NCBI RefSeq assembly: GCF_032118995.1
Contig: NC_092655.1
Coordinates: 10,903,917 to 10,967,916 of the forward strand
DNA length: 64,000 nucleotides
Origin: Asterias amurensis
Taxonomy: Eukaryota > Echinodermata > Asteroidea > Forcipulatida > Asteriidae
Reading direction: 5' to 3'
Both the position numbers and the translations under genes were made by a program. Below the pieces are notes generated by a model. That model was not told the origin of the DNA. It made no database searches and was given only the letters and a program-made list of their open reading frames with translations. Shown piece after piece: positions 49,587-60,856 of the stretch. Each line of letters opens with the position of its first letter. Within the stretch, counting starts at the first letter, position 1.

Positions 49587-52500
49587 CTATAAATAGCGCA
49601 ACAGCTTCTCTCTATCCACCCTAAAGAATGGGGTCTTAGCATGTCTCTTCCCTCTTAGGTTGACCACATAAGGAAGAAGGGCGGGGCGTCTAAGAATACA
49701 GCCTAACCCTCCGGGGGTGTAGACTCGTAGTTTAACCTCCATTCCATCAGCCGCTGTTACTGCTGCCCAACCTTTAAAAAAAAAAAAAAAAAAAAAAAGT
49801 TCAAATTCCTGTAAATCAGCATTAAGCAGAGTTCATCTTTGATGTTACAATCGAAAAATCCAAGGTGGAGCACATTTAAACTTTTTCAAAAATGTTTACT
49901 GGAAATTGGTGATTTCAAGTCAGGATTCACTTCACTTGCAGGCACGGAATTACACGCAGGCCCCAAGGCCATGGCCTCCTGTTTCCCCGCGACTTTGCCT
50001 TGGTGCCCCTTCAAAAGATTCCCTTTGACTTTAAGATTATCTAATGGAAGTGCTCTTTGAAAACTGAAAATAGCCTTGCCCCCTCAAAGATGAAATTTAA
50101 TAAATGGTTGATAAATGTTGTCTACTATCAACACAACAAATCAATTTATATTGTTGAAGAGGACATCTGAAGTTGGAACTTTGGCTACTTCAATTGTTTA
50201 GAAGAGAAGGAATATGTATTACATACCGACAGATGAGAAGAGTACATCAGCCGCACTGCAGTCCCATCCTACTCCATGGACCGTCATCTCCATTGGCTGC
50301 AATGGAGGTAGCGTCTTTAGTCTCTCTTTACCCCCTAGAGGTACCTGAACCAGCAACAAACTCATTGTCACGATCTCAAGAAAACGTTTAGACAGAGTAT
50401 ATGGGGGGATTTTGCAGAGCTTATAATTAATGACAACAATTGTGACAGCAGTCAGGGCATACACAAAGACTCCAAAGCTGATGTAAAGACGACTTCCTTA
50501 ACTCTATTTTGATCAAAATGTAAACTTTCAAAAAGATCATCTAAAGGTCATGTGGTGTGTTGTTACCAATACCCATGGATATAAATCAGGCATGTGAGGG
50601 CAGTACACAAAACATGGTAATCTTTTGGTTTTAAAGCTTTGATAAAGAGTGTGGAGCGAATGCCATAACAGCATGATATCTTGGCTGACAAGAAAAACGC
50701 AGATGGGGAAATAAAACATGTGAATATCCCTGTAACTGGGAAAGTTTGACATGCCTGATAGAAAGGGCCAATTTAACCAGCCCTGCCAATAGACAGTGTA
50801 AAATTTGGTTTGATTTAATTGCCCAAGGATACCGTAGGGTTAAGATGGTTTGTTTCACCTGTACCATCTTTGTACTGAGTACTAGGAGACCCTATATACC
50901 AGGTTTTCACAATTAGTTTAAAACTGAAGTTATATCAGCATCAATAATAATAATATCAAAGTCTTATATAGCGCACGATCTACCAAACAAGGTACTCAAG
51001 ACGCTGAGTATATATAAACTTTCAGAAAGATAGGTAATTGCAATGATGAATTCTGAGACCCAATTATTGAGCACCCTATGAGGGTTTACAAGCAGCCACA
51101 GCCAGGAACACCGGGGCGAACCCCTTCTCTTTTCGATAAGTGCACTGGGTTCTTTTACATGCGTTACACAACACATGGGACCAACGGCTTTACATCCCAT
51201 CCAAAGGATGAAGCAATGGTTAAGTGTCTGACTTAAGGACACAAGTGTCATGGCTGGGGATTCGAACCCACACTCTGCTGATCAGAAACACCAGAGTTTG
51301 AATTCGGTGATCTTAACCGCTCGGCCACAACACTTCCATATCAATCAAAGCCTAATGTTAATACCTTTAAGCGACCATTCTCCAACCAGTGCTGGTACTG
51401 CTCATCAGCTTTATCTGTTGAGACAAGACTGACTGGCAAAGCTTTAGAAGTAAAGACTGTGAAGAAGGCTGCCTTGTGACCCTTCAACAGAGACAGAGAA
51501 AACATCAATCAAGAATTAACAGCAATGTCAAAACTACTTATAGTAACATTTATAGCCATGAAAATAACTAAAGTTATTATACAAGCCCAGATTGAATATG
51601 AAAGATGTTAACCCTTCTGCATTGTTCAATTCAAATGTGGAGCATAAACATGATTTATTTTCCTGTATTCCACAATCCCACATAATAGAACACATTGTTT
51701 TAACACCAAAAAGTGTTCTTTCCTCCTTACATTTTGCAAACTGTGAAAAGGGACTTATTGTTTTGAGTTTAAATAAGTTTGGTTGCATTTTCCTGATGGT
51801 TACAACAGAGTGGTTGCAAACAGCTCTCATAAATGAATGCCTTGAAAAAACATTTACATATTAAAGTAGTTACAAGTAAGTTTGTAGTAAATTTTGGGTT
51901 GCTGCACATCTGTGTGCTTTGTTGTATCGCCACAACAAATGACCCAACACACTAGATGCACAAACACTACGCATTTTGACTCCTGAAATGGCCGACCATG
52001 GGAAAACAGTTAGCCGTGCGTGATGCCATTTTACATGGCTGTTGACCAATCAGAATCGAGGATTCATAGGAGCTTGATGTTAAGGGATGTTGTGAATCAA
52101 GTATCTCATCCAGACAGAACGACTCTATTTCCACCAATAGAGGGCCAGGATATATTCAATCTTCTTACCTCTAGATAATCTAGACGACCCATTCCACCGA
52201 TGAAGATTGTATTACCAGGCAAGATCACCACAGTCTTAGGAAGAAGAACCTTCTTTGGCACTACAGCCTTCAATTCTTCCGATGTTAACTTGGTCAAAAT
52301 CTTATAAGAAAAAACAAAAATTAACATTTAAGAGTCCCATTAAATTCCTAAGAATGACAAAGACTAGTGTTGTGACGGATACACTAGATGCTACCCTGAA
52401 CAAAGATATTGATAAATTAGGGAGACCGCCAACACAGGGTTAGAATTAACTGAGTTGCTAGCACCGTAACCTGGTGATCGTTTAGATACAGATGAATTAA

Positions 52501-55500
52501 GTTACATTGAGAAAGCCCACACTTTTTCTGTCAATGAGCATTATGCTCATCATCAAGGCCTTCATTTTTTATGCATTTTTTTTGTGGGGGGAGTTCGGAA
52601 GATGTGAAAATTGCGTATTGTAAACAGATTCCAGACAGATTGGATGAGTATTAAAGGAACACGTTGCCTTGGATCGGACGAGTTGGTCAAAACAAAAGCG
52701 TTTGTAACCGTTTTTTATAAAATGCATATGGTTGGAAAGATGTTATAAAAGTAGAATACAATGATCCACACAAGTTTGCCTCGAAATTGCGTGGTTTTCC
52801 TTCTACTGTGCGAACTAACATGGTCGGCCATTTATGGGAGTCAAAATTTTGACCCCCATAAATGGCCGACGTGTTAGTCGACGAGGTAAAAGGAAAACCA
52901 CGCAATTTCGAGGCATGTTTGTGTGGATCATTGTATTCTACTTTTACAACATCTTTCTACCCATATGCATTTTATAAAAAACGGTTACAAACGCTTTTCA
53001 AAGACCAACTCGACCGATCCAAGGCAACGTGTTCCTTTAAGTAACTCTAACCTGTTGATCATTGATCAATCCTGGGGTGTCATAAAACCAGCGGCCAAGA
53101 TCAAACTCTTCATCCCTGAATGAAAACGGAAGCTTTTCCTTGATAATCTTAGGAGCCAGTTGACTGGAAGAGGACGAAGATGACACATTGCCGACTGTGA
53201 TTGAGAATGGATCACTATCATCTAACTCCATCTCATCTTTCTGTACGTTAATGTCATAAGATCTTCCAACAGAACCTACATGAACAAAGAAAACAACAAA
53301 CTTGCTTCTTGAGACTACATGCTTAAACCTACATGTTATCTCACAATTCCTTTTAACAATCAAAATTGCTACATAAACCATTTCAGACATTTAAACTCTA
53401 ATGACTATCGGAAGCTCATAGGAGAAGTATCGAGTGTACGACAAGGTTTTTTCAACAAAAATAATAAGCCCCCAAACAATCCCTAAAAACAATCCTGACC
53501 CTACCTCAAAGGTATTACCATGTAAAAATTGATAGGTAATGGCAGTGTTGCAACCAAGTCATTTTTCCTAAAGTCAAGTCGCAAGTCAAACAAATTGGCG
53601 ATTGGAGTCTGACTCCAGTCCAAGTCAGTGACTCCAGTCAACAACACTGGGTAATAGCATGTGTGTTTACTCCATCCACTTTTCGGCTGAATCTGTATGA
53701 ATCTCCATTCACTAATCTTGCACGGTGATGAGCCTCTACCATAAATCTATCTCTTCAGTAGCGTCAATTGACCTTTAATGGATCTTTCTCCATCAACCCT
53801 TCCTCACCTCTGACATAAGCCTCTTCATCCAGCTTCCCAACATCCCGTTTGCGCTGTTTCTTATTCAACTCTTCCTTAGCCTTTGCCTGTTTCCGTTCTG
53901 CCTGTAATCTCGTCTGTCGCAAAGCTTCTTTCTCGGCAGTTGGTCTGACAACTGGAAACCTGATATTTTGTGACATTTTGAAGAAAACAGTAAACAACAA
54001 TGTATGGTTTGCCCATCACTTTATGCACTTCAGTTTCAATTTAGGTAAACTGATTTAGCAACTATCAACGAGATTATCACTAGAGTATAGAGGCACAATA
54101 TTTATATTTGCCATTAATTAGAAAGGAAGCATTTATAATACAGTTGGTACTAGTTCCAAGTCCCATCCCGCATTTTCCAGACCATTTCTCAAGCTGTACA
54201 ATATTTCACACACATCTTAAGGTGTACAATATTTCACACACATCTTTAGGTTTGAAAGTAAATAATAACTCACATCTTAGGGCTGTATCTATGAATTGCT
54301 GTCTGAGGTTCGATATGAAGAGGGTGGAAGGAGTTTATGCACCTGTAATAATGTTAATTTTCATATAGGCCCTTCTTTTTTGTATGATCTGTCAATCATC
54401 TCAGTTTGTGAAATAAATGTATAATATATAATATGAACTATACCTGAGTAGATTGAGCGTTGTGCCTGGCCATCGTGAGATAGTTGCTTTACTGATCAAC
54501 CATGATGCTTTAGCTTTGCAGTAGTCAGACTTAAGGAGATGATTAAACAATGTAGACTTTCCAACATTCGTTGTTCCTGGTGAGTTAAATGTAACAAATG
54601 GTAAAAAAAAAATATTCTAGCAATGTTGATTTTAAAGTTTTGGTTCTAACTTATCAATGTATCTATCCATGGTATTGCCCCTGTTTTTCTTCAAAGCTTA
54701 GTTCAGGAGTACAAAACAACCAGAAATCTGCGATCTTCAAATAAATCTCTGCTGACTCTTCCTGTTATCAAAACCAAGTCGTACAATTCCCGCTCTTTCC
54801 AATATGCATCAGTTCAGTTATGGAACAGTCTTCCAGAGGTTGTCAAACAGGCTGAGACATTAGAACAATTCAAAACCCGGTTAAAATCATATCTGTTTAC
54901 TTTGTACAATAATTGTTGATTTCCTTTTACAGCGCATAGGGACCTCACGGTGATATGCGCTATATAAGAATGGTTTTATTATATGTTCCTTTCCCGCATA
55001 TCCCACAAAGAATCCATTTTAGTTTTTACATTTATCAAGTTTTTAAACAATGATAACTTGATAAACTTTTAACCACAACAAATTACAGTCAGTGCAATGA
55101 AACCTAGCAATGACAGGAAAAAAGGAAAAGTTCAAATTTCAATGATGGAGCAGATCTTTGGGATTGTACTTCTATGTAGTAATAGATCACTGCACAGTGT
55201 AGAAATTAACACAGACATTTCCAATGAGAAATGTATAAGTCATACCCAACAGTGGCCACCGAGGATAATCCCCCCCATTATCATGGGTACTCATAATAGT
55301 TGAACTGTTCTCTACAACAAGTAAACTTTCTGATTTTCAAATACAGAACAACTACAAAAAGAGAGAACTTATTAATTACCAGGTCAGTTCCTGGCAGGCA
55401 AGATATTGCACTGGTCATACCGAAGACTTAATAGTTTGTATACAAAATTCCACATCAGTTCAAGAGTTACAACAATAACACGGGTCTGTCAAGACTTTTA

Positions 55501-58216
55501 GAACCGCCCCTTTACTCATTGTCCAAGCTTCTAACAGTGCAATTGAATGAAACGCATGTTTTTGAGCTGTGTACCAACCATGCCTGCATGAAGTCCAACA
55601 TTGGATGTCATAACGAGTTAAGACTAGTCTTATCCAACCCATCCATACTTTTGACTAGCCTTAAGATTTAAATGACTCCCACAGAGTCCTAGGACTAGTC
55701 CTAAGTTAGAACTAGGGCCTATATCTTTGTGGAATTGACCCCAGGCAACTCTGTGGCTTGTTTGTAAGCATGTGATGTCATACATGTACGTGACATGGTC
55801 TGTAAGTGCCCTTTTTACTCGAGAATGGTATAGTCTTTAAGTTTGAATACACCTACCTATGAGATAAACATCTCCCAGTGAGCCCCACTTCTTCTGTAAC
55901 GCAGTGATGAGATCCTCAATGCCAAAGCCAGACTTGGCACTAATGAGAGCAACGTGTTTGACACTGTCACCATTACACACCCCAGCATCAACACATGCTT
56001 GTAGTAACTGTGTTCTCATGCGCTGGTAACAATCTTCAGAATCCTTAGGGAGCAGGTCAGCTTTATTGCCTAAAATAAAATTTGAAAAACAAAAGCAAAC
56101 GATGAAAGTAACATTATTAATATTATTCTTGTGTGTTATGGATGGCAAAAATAATACAACAAACACAGAGAAGTTTTTATTACCAAAATTGTTCTAACAT
56201 TATATATGCAATCGCTAGTGACCAAACGGTTGACCACTCAAGTGTGATGAACATCTTCCAACACACCTACACGAATGTTCAGCAGCGGTTATTTATAAAC
56301 TATATCAACCTGAAGATTGTACGTTACATTTGTTATCAAATTGTATCTGGGCAGTTACAAGACAGTATAAGGATTTGGGAAGGTTTTCCCAAGTACAAAG
56401 TGGAGGATATATCATGCTGCACTATTTACGATAATTCAAACTTCCCACACAGATTCAAAAGAAAATCTTTCGTGAAGGTATCCCTCTAGTGATTGGTCTA
56501 TGCCCAGAAGTCCAGTCCCTGACCCTCCTACATCAATGTCTCACCCACTATAACCATAGGTTTGCCTTCCCCAACAAGCTCCTTCAGGTTTGGAATCAGA
56601 CTGCAAGGGAAGTCTAGCATGTCAACAAGAACCAATACAAGGGCTTCTTTCTTCCTAATGGAGCTAATAATATCTCGGTAGTCATCCTCTCTGATGCTAA
56701 CATCCGGAGCCATCTCACGATGTGTCATTAGCCAGCATCTCTGACATACTGCCCTCTCTAGTCCATTTTTATCCAAGAGCTCCTTAAACTTCTCACTTGG
56801 CATAAAGCCTGGTTGCTTAGCATCATGCCCTTGGAATATAGCTCCACATCCTGAGCAGGGAACGTTGGTAGATGGTAAATTAGGATCTGGTGTTCCGAAT
56901 ATCTTGTTCTTCTCTTTTTTTCTTCTGACCACCCTTTTAGTTTTAGATTCCCAAGCAGTCTTCAAAGCTTTTATTATCTCGGGCTCAAGGTCTGCAAAGT
57001 TATGATCCCCAATACGGAACTCCTCTTTTGACTCCATGAACTTGCGCTCAGCTTCTAATTTTGCTTTCAGGGGTCTGTTGCTTAATATCATCTCAGGAGA
57101 TGTGTCTTCAAAACTTGTCTCCATCTCAAATGAAACCTCCTTGTGGTCATCTTGGTCGTCCTCAATCCTCTTGAATGTGGTTGAGGTTTCATGAGGTTCA
57201 AACAGCGATCTGAGGTTGATATTTTCTGATTTATTTGAATTGCTTTCAAACAATGTTCCTAACTTTTTGTCAAAAAGCTTCATGGCTTCCTTTGTCTTTG
57301 CGCTATAAGCATGATTATCAATGTGATTTTCTGCTGAGTTTGTGTCTATGTAGACTGGTGTGGACTTCTTCGGACCATTTCTTGTTTCCTTTGAAAAATG
57401 AACTTGGTCTTGCACACTTCCAAAATATTGACGATCAAATTCATTTGTGTTATCTTTGCTTGTCTCATCACAAGAGGTGTGCTTGACTGGAAGACTGCTT
57501 TGATCTACCATCGATTGATTCTCATAATTTGCTACATTCTGAAAATATTGCTCATCAAAAGCATTCATTTCCTTGACATCATCAACAGAACGATGCGACT
57601 CCTTTTTGTGTAGTTTTGTTGGGGCATCTTTGCTGTTTCTGAGATACAACATTTGATGCAATTCATCTTCAGTAGGTAGAGAATCTTGGAGGGCCCCCTC
57701 TGGGCTGTGAATGTCAATTTCATCCTTTTCATTTTCTTGTGTAAATTGAGGACGAATCGTTGATCTTTCTCGCAATCTACCTTCCTTCGGTTTTCCTCTG
57801 GTCATAGGATTGCTTGCTAGTAATTGACCCACTTTTGACTTTCCAATTCTTAATGCTTTCTTGCCACTGTTTGATGAGGCATCACTAACAAAATTTGCAG
57901 CCTGATAATTATTCACTGAGTGTAATGGCACTGGCTTGATCCATGGAAGTAAACAAGTGCCCGAACTGAGATTTGTCAGTGACCGCTTGGATGATTTCAT
58001 TTGCCCTTGTCTACTGTGCGTAGGCGGTGATGGGTTGTCCATAGTACACAGTGGTGCCCAGTTTAACCTCATCCGGGGAGCGTGGACGCAACTCTGATGT
58101 ACCGGGTGCTTGCCACTCAATCCCGGGCAGTGACTCAGCGCACACTGCCGGCCGCTTTGGTTCACGTTCAGTAAACTTGCAGGAAGCCATCGCGAACGTA
58201 GTGGACAACGGATCAT
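49587..58216 (-). CDS. NOA1: NOA1, mitochondrial circularly permuted GTPase (9 exons, 981 aa)
   Basis: Exons, in gene order: 58216-56545, 56069-55857, 54576-54444, 53959-53808, 53275-53052, 52300-52169, 51481-51365, 50344-50227, 49771-49587. Every intron is GT-AG and the frame closes throughout. Family: NOA1/YqeH, mitochondrial GTPases for small-subunit ribosome assembly. The motifs are in permuted order: zinc finger CSGC (454) ... CQRC (491), G4 NKAD (559), G5 SAK (601), G1 GTTNVGKST (629), G3 DTPG (789). A YqeH-like C-terminal region then ends [10 protein letters not shown] at the stop. The ATG at 58216 begins [16 protein letters not shown], an Arg-rich, acid-free stretch fit for mitochondrial import. 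In-frame sequence upstream begins only with GTG. The human protein is about 700 aa; the excess is a polar Asp/Glu/Lys/Ser-rich region at about 90-430. The exon 9 acceptor uses a pure T run of about 25. Confidence 0.95.
50946..51337 (-). mobile_element. Full-length tRNA-derived SINE in NOA1 intron 7
   Basis: About 390 bp, closely similar to the 17.5-kb copy from tail (atatcaaagtcttatatagc) to head (cttaaccgctcggccacaac), with B box GGGATTCGAACCC. It is next to an aataataataat run at the 3' end. It is transcribed in the same direction as NOA1. Confidence 0.85.
52655..53036. mobile_element. 382-bp TTAA foldback MITE, copy 2
   Basis: Ends AGGAACACGTTGCCTTGGAT and its complement, with TTAA at 52651-52654 and 53037-53040. 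Same length and arms as 29590-29971. It sits in NOA1 intron 5, with its TTAA only 11 bp inside the exon 5 donor (53051). Confidence 0.92.
54195..54250. repeat. Tandem duplication, 28-bp unit
   Basis: The unit tgtacaatatttcacacaca (plus tcttaagg) occurs twice in NOA1 intron 3. Confidence 0.85.
54671..54980 (+). mobile_element. 3' end of a non-LTR retrotransposon (LINE)
   Basis: A single frame from 54671 to a TGA at 54919 encodes 82 residues typical of the C-terminal end of CR1/L2-like LINE ORF2. It contains [12 protein letters not shown], then [20 protein letters not shown] and [13 protein letters not shown]. The 3' UTR is short (cgcatagggacctcacggtg) and ends gctatataagaatggtttta. The 5' part is missing, as usual after incomplete reverse transcription. 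The frame is intact with no internal stops, so the insertion is not very old. It lies antisense in NOA1 intron 2. Confidence 0.85.
55605..55747. repeat. Dispersed CTAAGTTAGAAC repeat
   Basis: ggactagtcctaagttagaa and ctttgtggaattgacccc match the 47.6-kb repeat. It carries local inverted repeats (gactagtc, cctaggactagtcct). It lies in NOA1 intron 2. Confidence 0.45.
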
Positions 58217-58612
58217 TTTACAATCTTCCACAGTGGTTATACAAGTTGTGTACTCGTTTGACGAAACAGTCTTCCAGCAAACAATGATTTTAAGTAATTC
58301 AACCGGGGAATCAACGTCCTGATTTACAGAATATGCGAGTGCATTTCGTAAACACTTCGCACGTGCAATGCCAGTCAGCTACCTCGTTCGATTTTTCCAA
58401 AGACTGTATTGTACAGTCGTCTTCCTATAAATACAAGAATCGTTTATTTTTAACGTTAAGTATTAACAGTTTATAAAATTCGCAGTACTTTATATTTTAT
58501 AATGCCATCCAAGTTCAAATTCATCTCAATTTGCAGTCGCAAGTTTAACAAAACTTCGGATTCCGCGGTCCAGGATCCATTACCCATGAGCACTCAGTGT
58601 TCATGCGAAAAG
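58217..58612. promoter_or_regulatory. Probable bidirectional NOA1 / NMNAT promoter
   Basis: The start codons of NOA1 (minus) and NMNAT (plus) are only 396 bp apart, head to head. Both 5' UTRs and the transcription starts must lie here. No TATA box is placed convincingly. CpGs are moderately frequent (ctcgtttgacg, cttcgcacgtgcaatg), and an E-box CACGTG lies near 58362. Confidence 0.6.
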
Positions 58613-58691
58613 ATGGCCGCGCCCACGAAAGTTGTGTTGCTGGCTTGCGGGTCGTTTAACCCCATCACAAACATGCATCTCCGGATGTTTG
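58613..58691 (+). CDS. NMNAT1: NMNAT, first coding exon
   Basis: From the ATG at 58613 (context aagATGg) the exon reads MAAPTKVVLLACGSFNPITN then MHLRMF. It ends in phase 1 at the donor g|GTAAGT (58692). GSFNPIT and the following MHLR(M/L)F are the nucleotidyl-transferase nucleotide-binding signature (GxFxPxHxxH type) of nicotinamide-nucleotide adenylyltransferases, which make NAD from NMN and ATP. The split codon G.. predicts Glu, as in the family (MHLRLFE). The frame is open upstream to another ATG at 58502, adding 37 residues, with a TAA further 5'. I prefer 58613 because the family begins just before VVLLACGS. No second exon was found up to 64000. The sequence does not say whether it is closest to NMNAT1, 2 or 3, so the symbol is provisional. 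Confidence 0.85.
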
Positions 58692-59371
58692 GTAAGTGGA
58701 ATTTAGCCTATTTTGTTTTAAATATTTTCTATTCAAATACTTGTATTTTTTCTGAAGGTGGTGTTAGTTAAAAACCGGTAAATTTACATTGGCCAAAATG
58801 ACGCCGATACGGTATGATGATGCAGTCGGTGTTTGTAATTGTATGTACGCAATCCATGCTGTGCATGAATCATGTCGTACGTGTCGTATGTTCATGTTAA
58901 AATCTGAATACACATAATGCAGCAGTATGATGAAGATTATTCGTGTGTTCTTTACTTTCGTTTCGTCACACTGTTGACTGTTGAGTTGAGTAGTAGGCAG
59001 GGTTATTTTGTAGCACTCAAATTTTCTTATATTTATTATTATTTTATAATTATCTGTTAAAAAAAGTGGTGTTCTTCCTTGGCAGCCTCTGCCCTGTCAA
59101 TAATGTCATCTGGTCATGTCTGTGTTTAGTTGCGATAACGTTAACCCTCCTCCCGACGGACGTCAGGCCAGAGGGTTACGAAGCTCCCGCAATGTGTGCA
59201 GGGCGAAATGGTTAAAAACGTACAATTTCGACAGCTAGTCAGCTAGTCAGCAGATTTGCGTACTCGCAACTAGTCTGTGTTGCACTGTTTGCGATAGTTG
59301 TGTGAAAAAGTGATGGTTAGAAATTTCTGGAATTGTACCAAAGCTATAATAATAAAGAAATAGGCCCTACC

Positions 59372-59625
59372 GTATGCAACTCTTGTTCAGCCAAAGCTCG
59401 AATACTGTAGTGCTATTTGGGATCCTCGTCAACAAGTGCACATCAACAACCTCAAAAAAAAATAAACGAAGTGCAACCAGGTTTGTTAAAAGCAATTATT
59501 GCAAGACCAGTAGTGTAACCGAAGTACTACAGGACCTCAAATGGGATACACTCCAAAGACGCTGCACAATAGCTAGACTTACTACACTTTACAAAGAAAC
59601 TCACTCTTACACATAACAATACATT
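59372..59625 (+). pseudogene. Frameshifted LINE ORF2 C-terminal fragment
   Basis: The first frame reads TLVQPKLEYCSAIWDPRQQV then HINNLKK, and stops in an A run near 59457-59465. A shifted frame continues KRSATRFVKSNYCKTSSVTE then VLQDLKWDTLQRR and ARLTTLYKETHS. This is the standard end of CR1/Jockey-type reverse transcriptase ORFs (the 'LEY..AIWDP' and 'RRAARFV' blocks). The A-run slip and the missing remainder mark it as dead. It lies in NMNAT intron 1. Confidence 0.85.
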
Positions 59626-59712
59626 ACATTGCTAATTTTGTTTTTAATATTTAATAGCTAAATTTTCCTGGATGGTTCAGGAAGTGATAAAGTTTCATTT
59701 TAACAAACTTAA

Positions 59713-60062
59713 AGACACTGGACACTAATGTATTTGGTAATTGTCAAAGACCAGTCTTCTCACTTGGTGTGTCTCAACATACATGTAAGCATTTAATAAC
59801 AAACCTGTTGGTCGTCTAAGTTGCGAGATAAAATAAAAGAAAAAAACACCCTTGTCTCATGAAGTTGTGTGCTTTCAGATGCTTGATTTAGAGACCTAAA
59901 GTTCTAAATCTGAGGTCTCAAAATCAAATTCAAGGAAAATTACTTCTTTCTTGAAAACTACACCACTTCAAAGAGAGCCGTTTCTCACAATGTTTGATAC
60001 TATCAACCTCTCCCCATTACTCGTTACCAAGTAAGGTTTTATGCTAATAAATATTTTGAGAC
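59713..60062 (+). mobile_element. MITE of the GGACACTA family, copy 2
   Basis: It starts AGACACTGGACACTAATGTA directly after TTAA (59709-59712) and matches 48187-48545 in reverse. The right end breaks off after ggttttatgctaataaatat, before the expected complementary terminus, so this copy is truncated. Confidence 0.75.
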
Positions 60063-60189
60063 CTTGATAACTGAGACTGCATAAATAAATAAAATATAAA
60101 TATCTTAAAATAAATGCATGCTATGAAAAAGTTAGGACCACATAAAGATGACGCAATTTGTGCATGAGTTGTGGGTATCTGCGATGCAT

Positions 60190-60305
60190 AGGGGGCCAGA
60201 CCTACCAAGTCTCACGCATTAGGCGTGAGACTCGCGCATTAGGGGTCTGTCTCACTCTCTCACACACCACAACCATTTTCTCATGCATTGGGACCAGACC
60301 GGGGA
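60190..60305. repeat. CTCACGCATTAGGCGTGAG hairpin repeat
   Basis: The sequence accaagtctcacgcattagg, then cgtgagactcgcgcatta and tctcactctctcacac, is a CpG-rich block. Its hairpin GTCTCACGC-attag-GCGTGAGAC folds perfectly. It looks like a fragment of a dispersed repeat. Confidence 0.5.
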
Positions 60306-60591
60306 AAATAATGCACAATCTTCAGATTGCATGCAATTTTTCAGAATTATCAACTTGAGCTGGCATACAAACAGAGCCCAAATTTGAAGATTGTGCATAT
60401 ATATGCTTTTTATTCTCTCAGAAGATTCAGCTGACAATAAATAATTTTGCAATACGACAGAGTGCAAAACGTGAATTACGCACAAGTTTCTCCCAATTCG
60501 TTTGGCAAATTAGTTGAATGTGCTCCACGAGTGTAGACTCAAAACAACAGGCAGAAGTCGTGAGGGGAGGATTTTGATTAGCCAGAATTTT

Positions 60592-60856
60592 TTATTTATT
60601 TTTTTTTTTTGGGGGGGGGGGAAAAAGTCTGACACAATCGTACCTCCACATTAACCAGCAACATCTCCTGTGTACCTCATGTGAGTTTGAAGTATGCTAA
60701 AGAGGTTTTTAATGCATTTGAAACACTTTTTTTCCCACAAACAAGTTTCTGCCCAAAAAATTTCTTTGTTTTTTTTCCCCGGCGAACCAAGATTTTTTTC
60801 TCGGATGGCGTAAAAAAAAAAAAAAAAAATCAAGGGGGGGGGGGGCGGGGGTTGAA
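60592..60856. repeat. Poly(T)/poly(G) and poly(A)/poly(G) tracts
   Basis: Two runs of about 12 G follow T or A runs: at 60598-60625 (t-run then g-run then gaaaaag) and at 60812-60851 (18 A, then tcaagg and an interrupted run of about 17 G). The G runs could form G-quadruplexes and are prone to length error. Confidence 0.8.

Noticed and set aside
58217..58231. NOA1 start at 58231
   Set aside because: That codon is GTG. The first ATG in frame is at 58216 and begins a good mitochondrial presequence.
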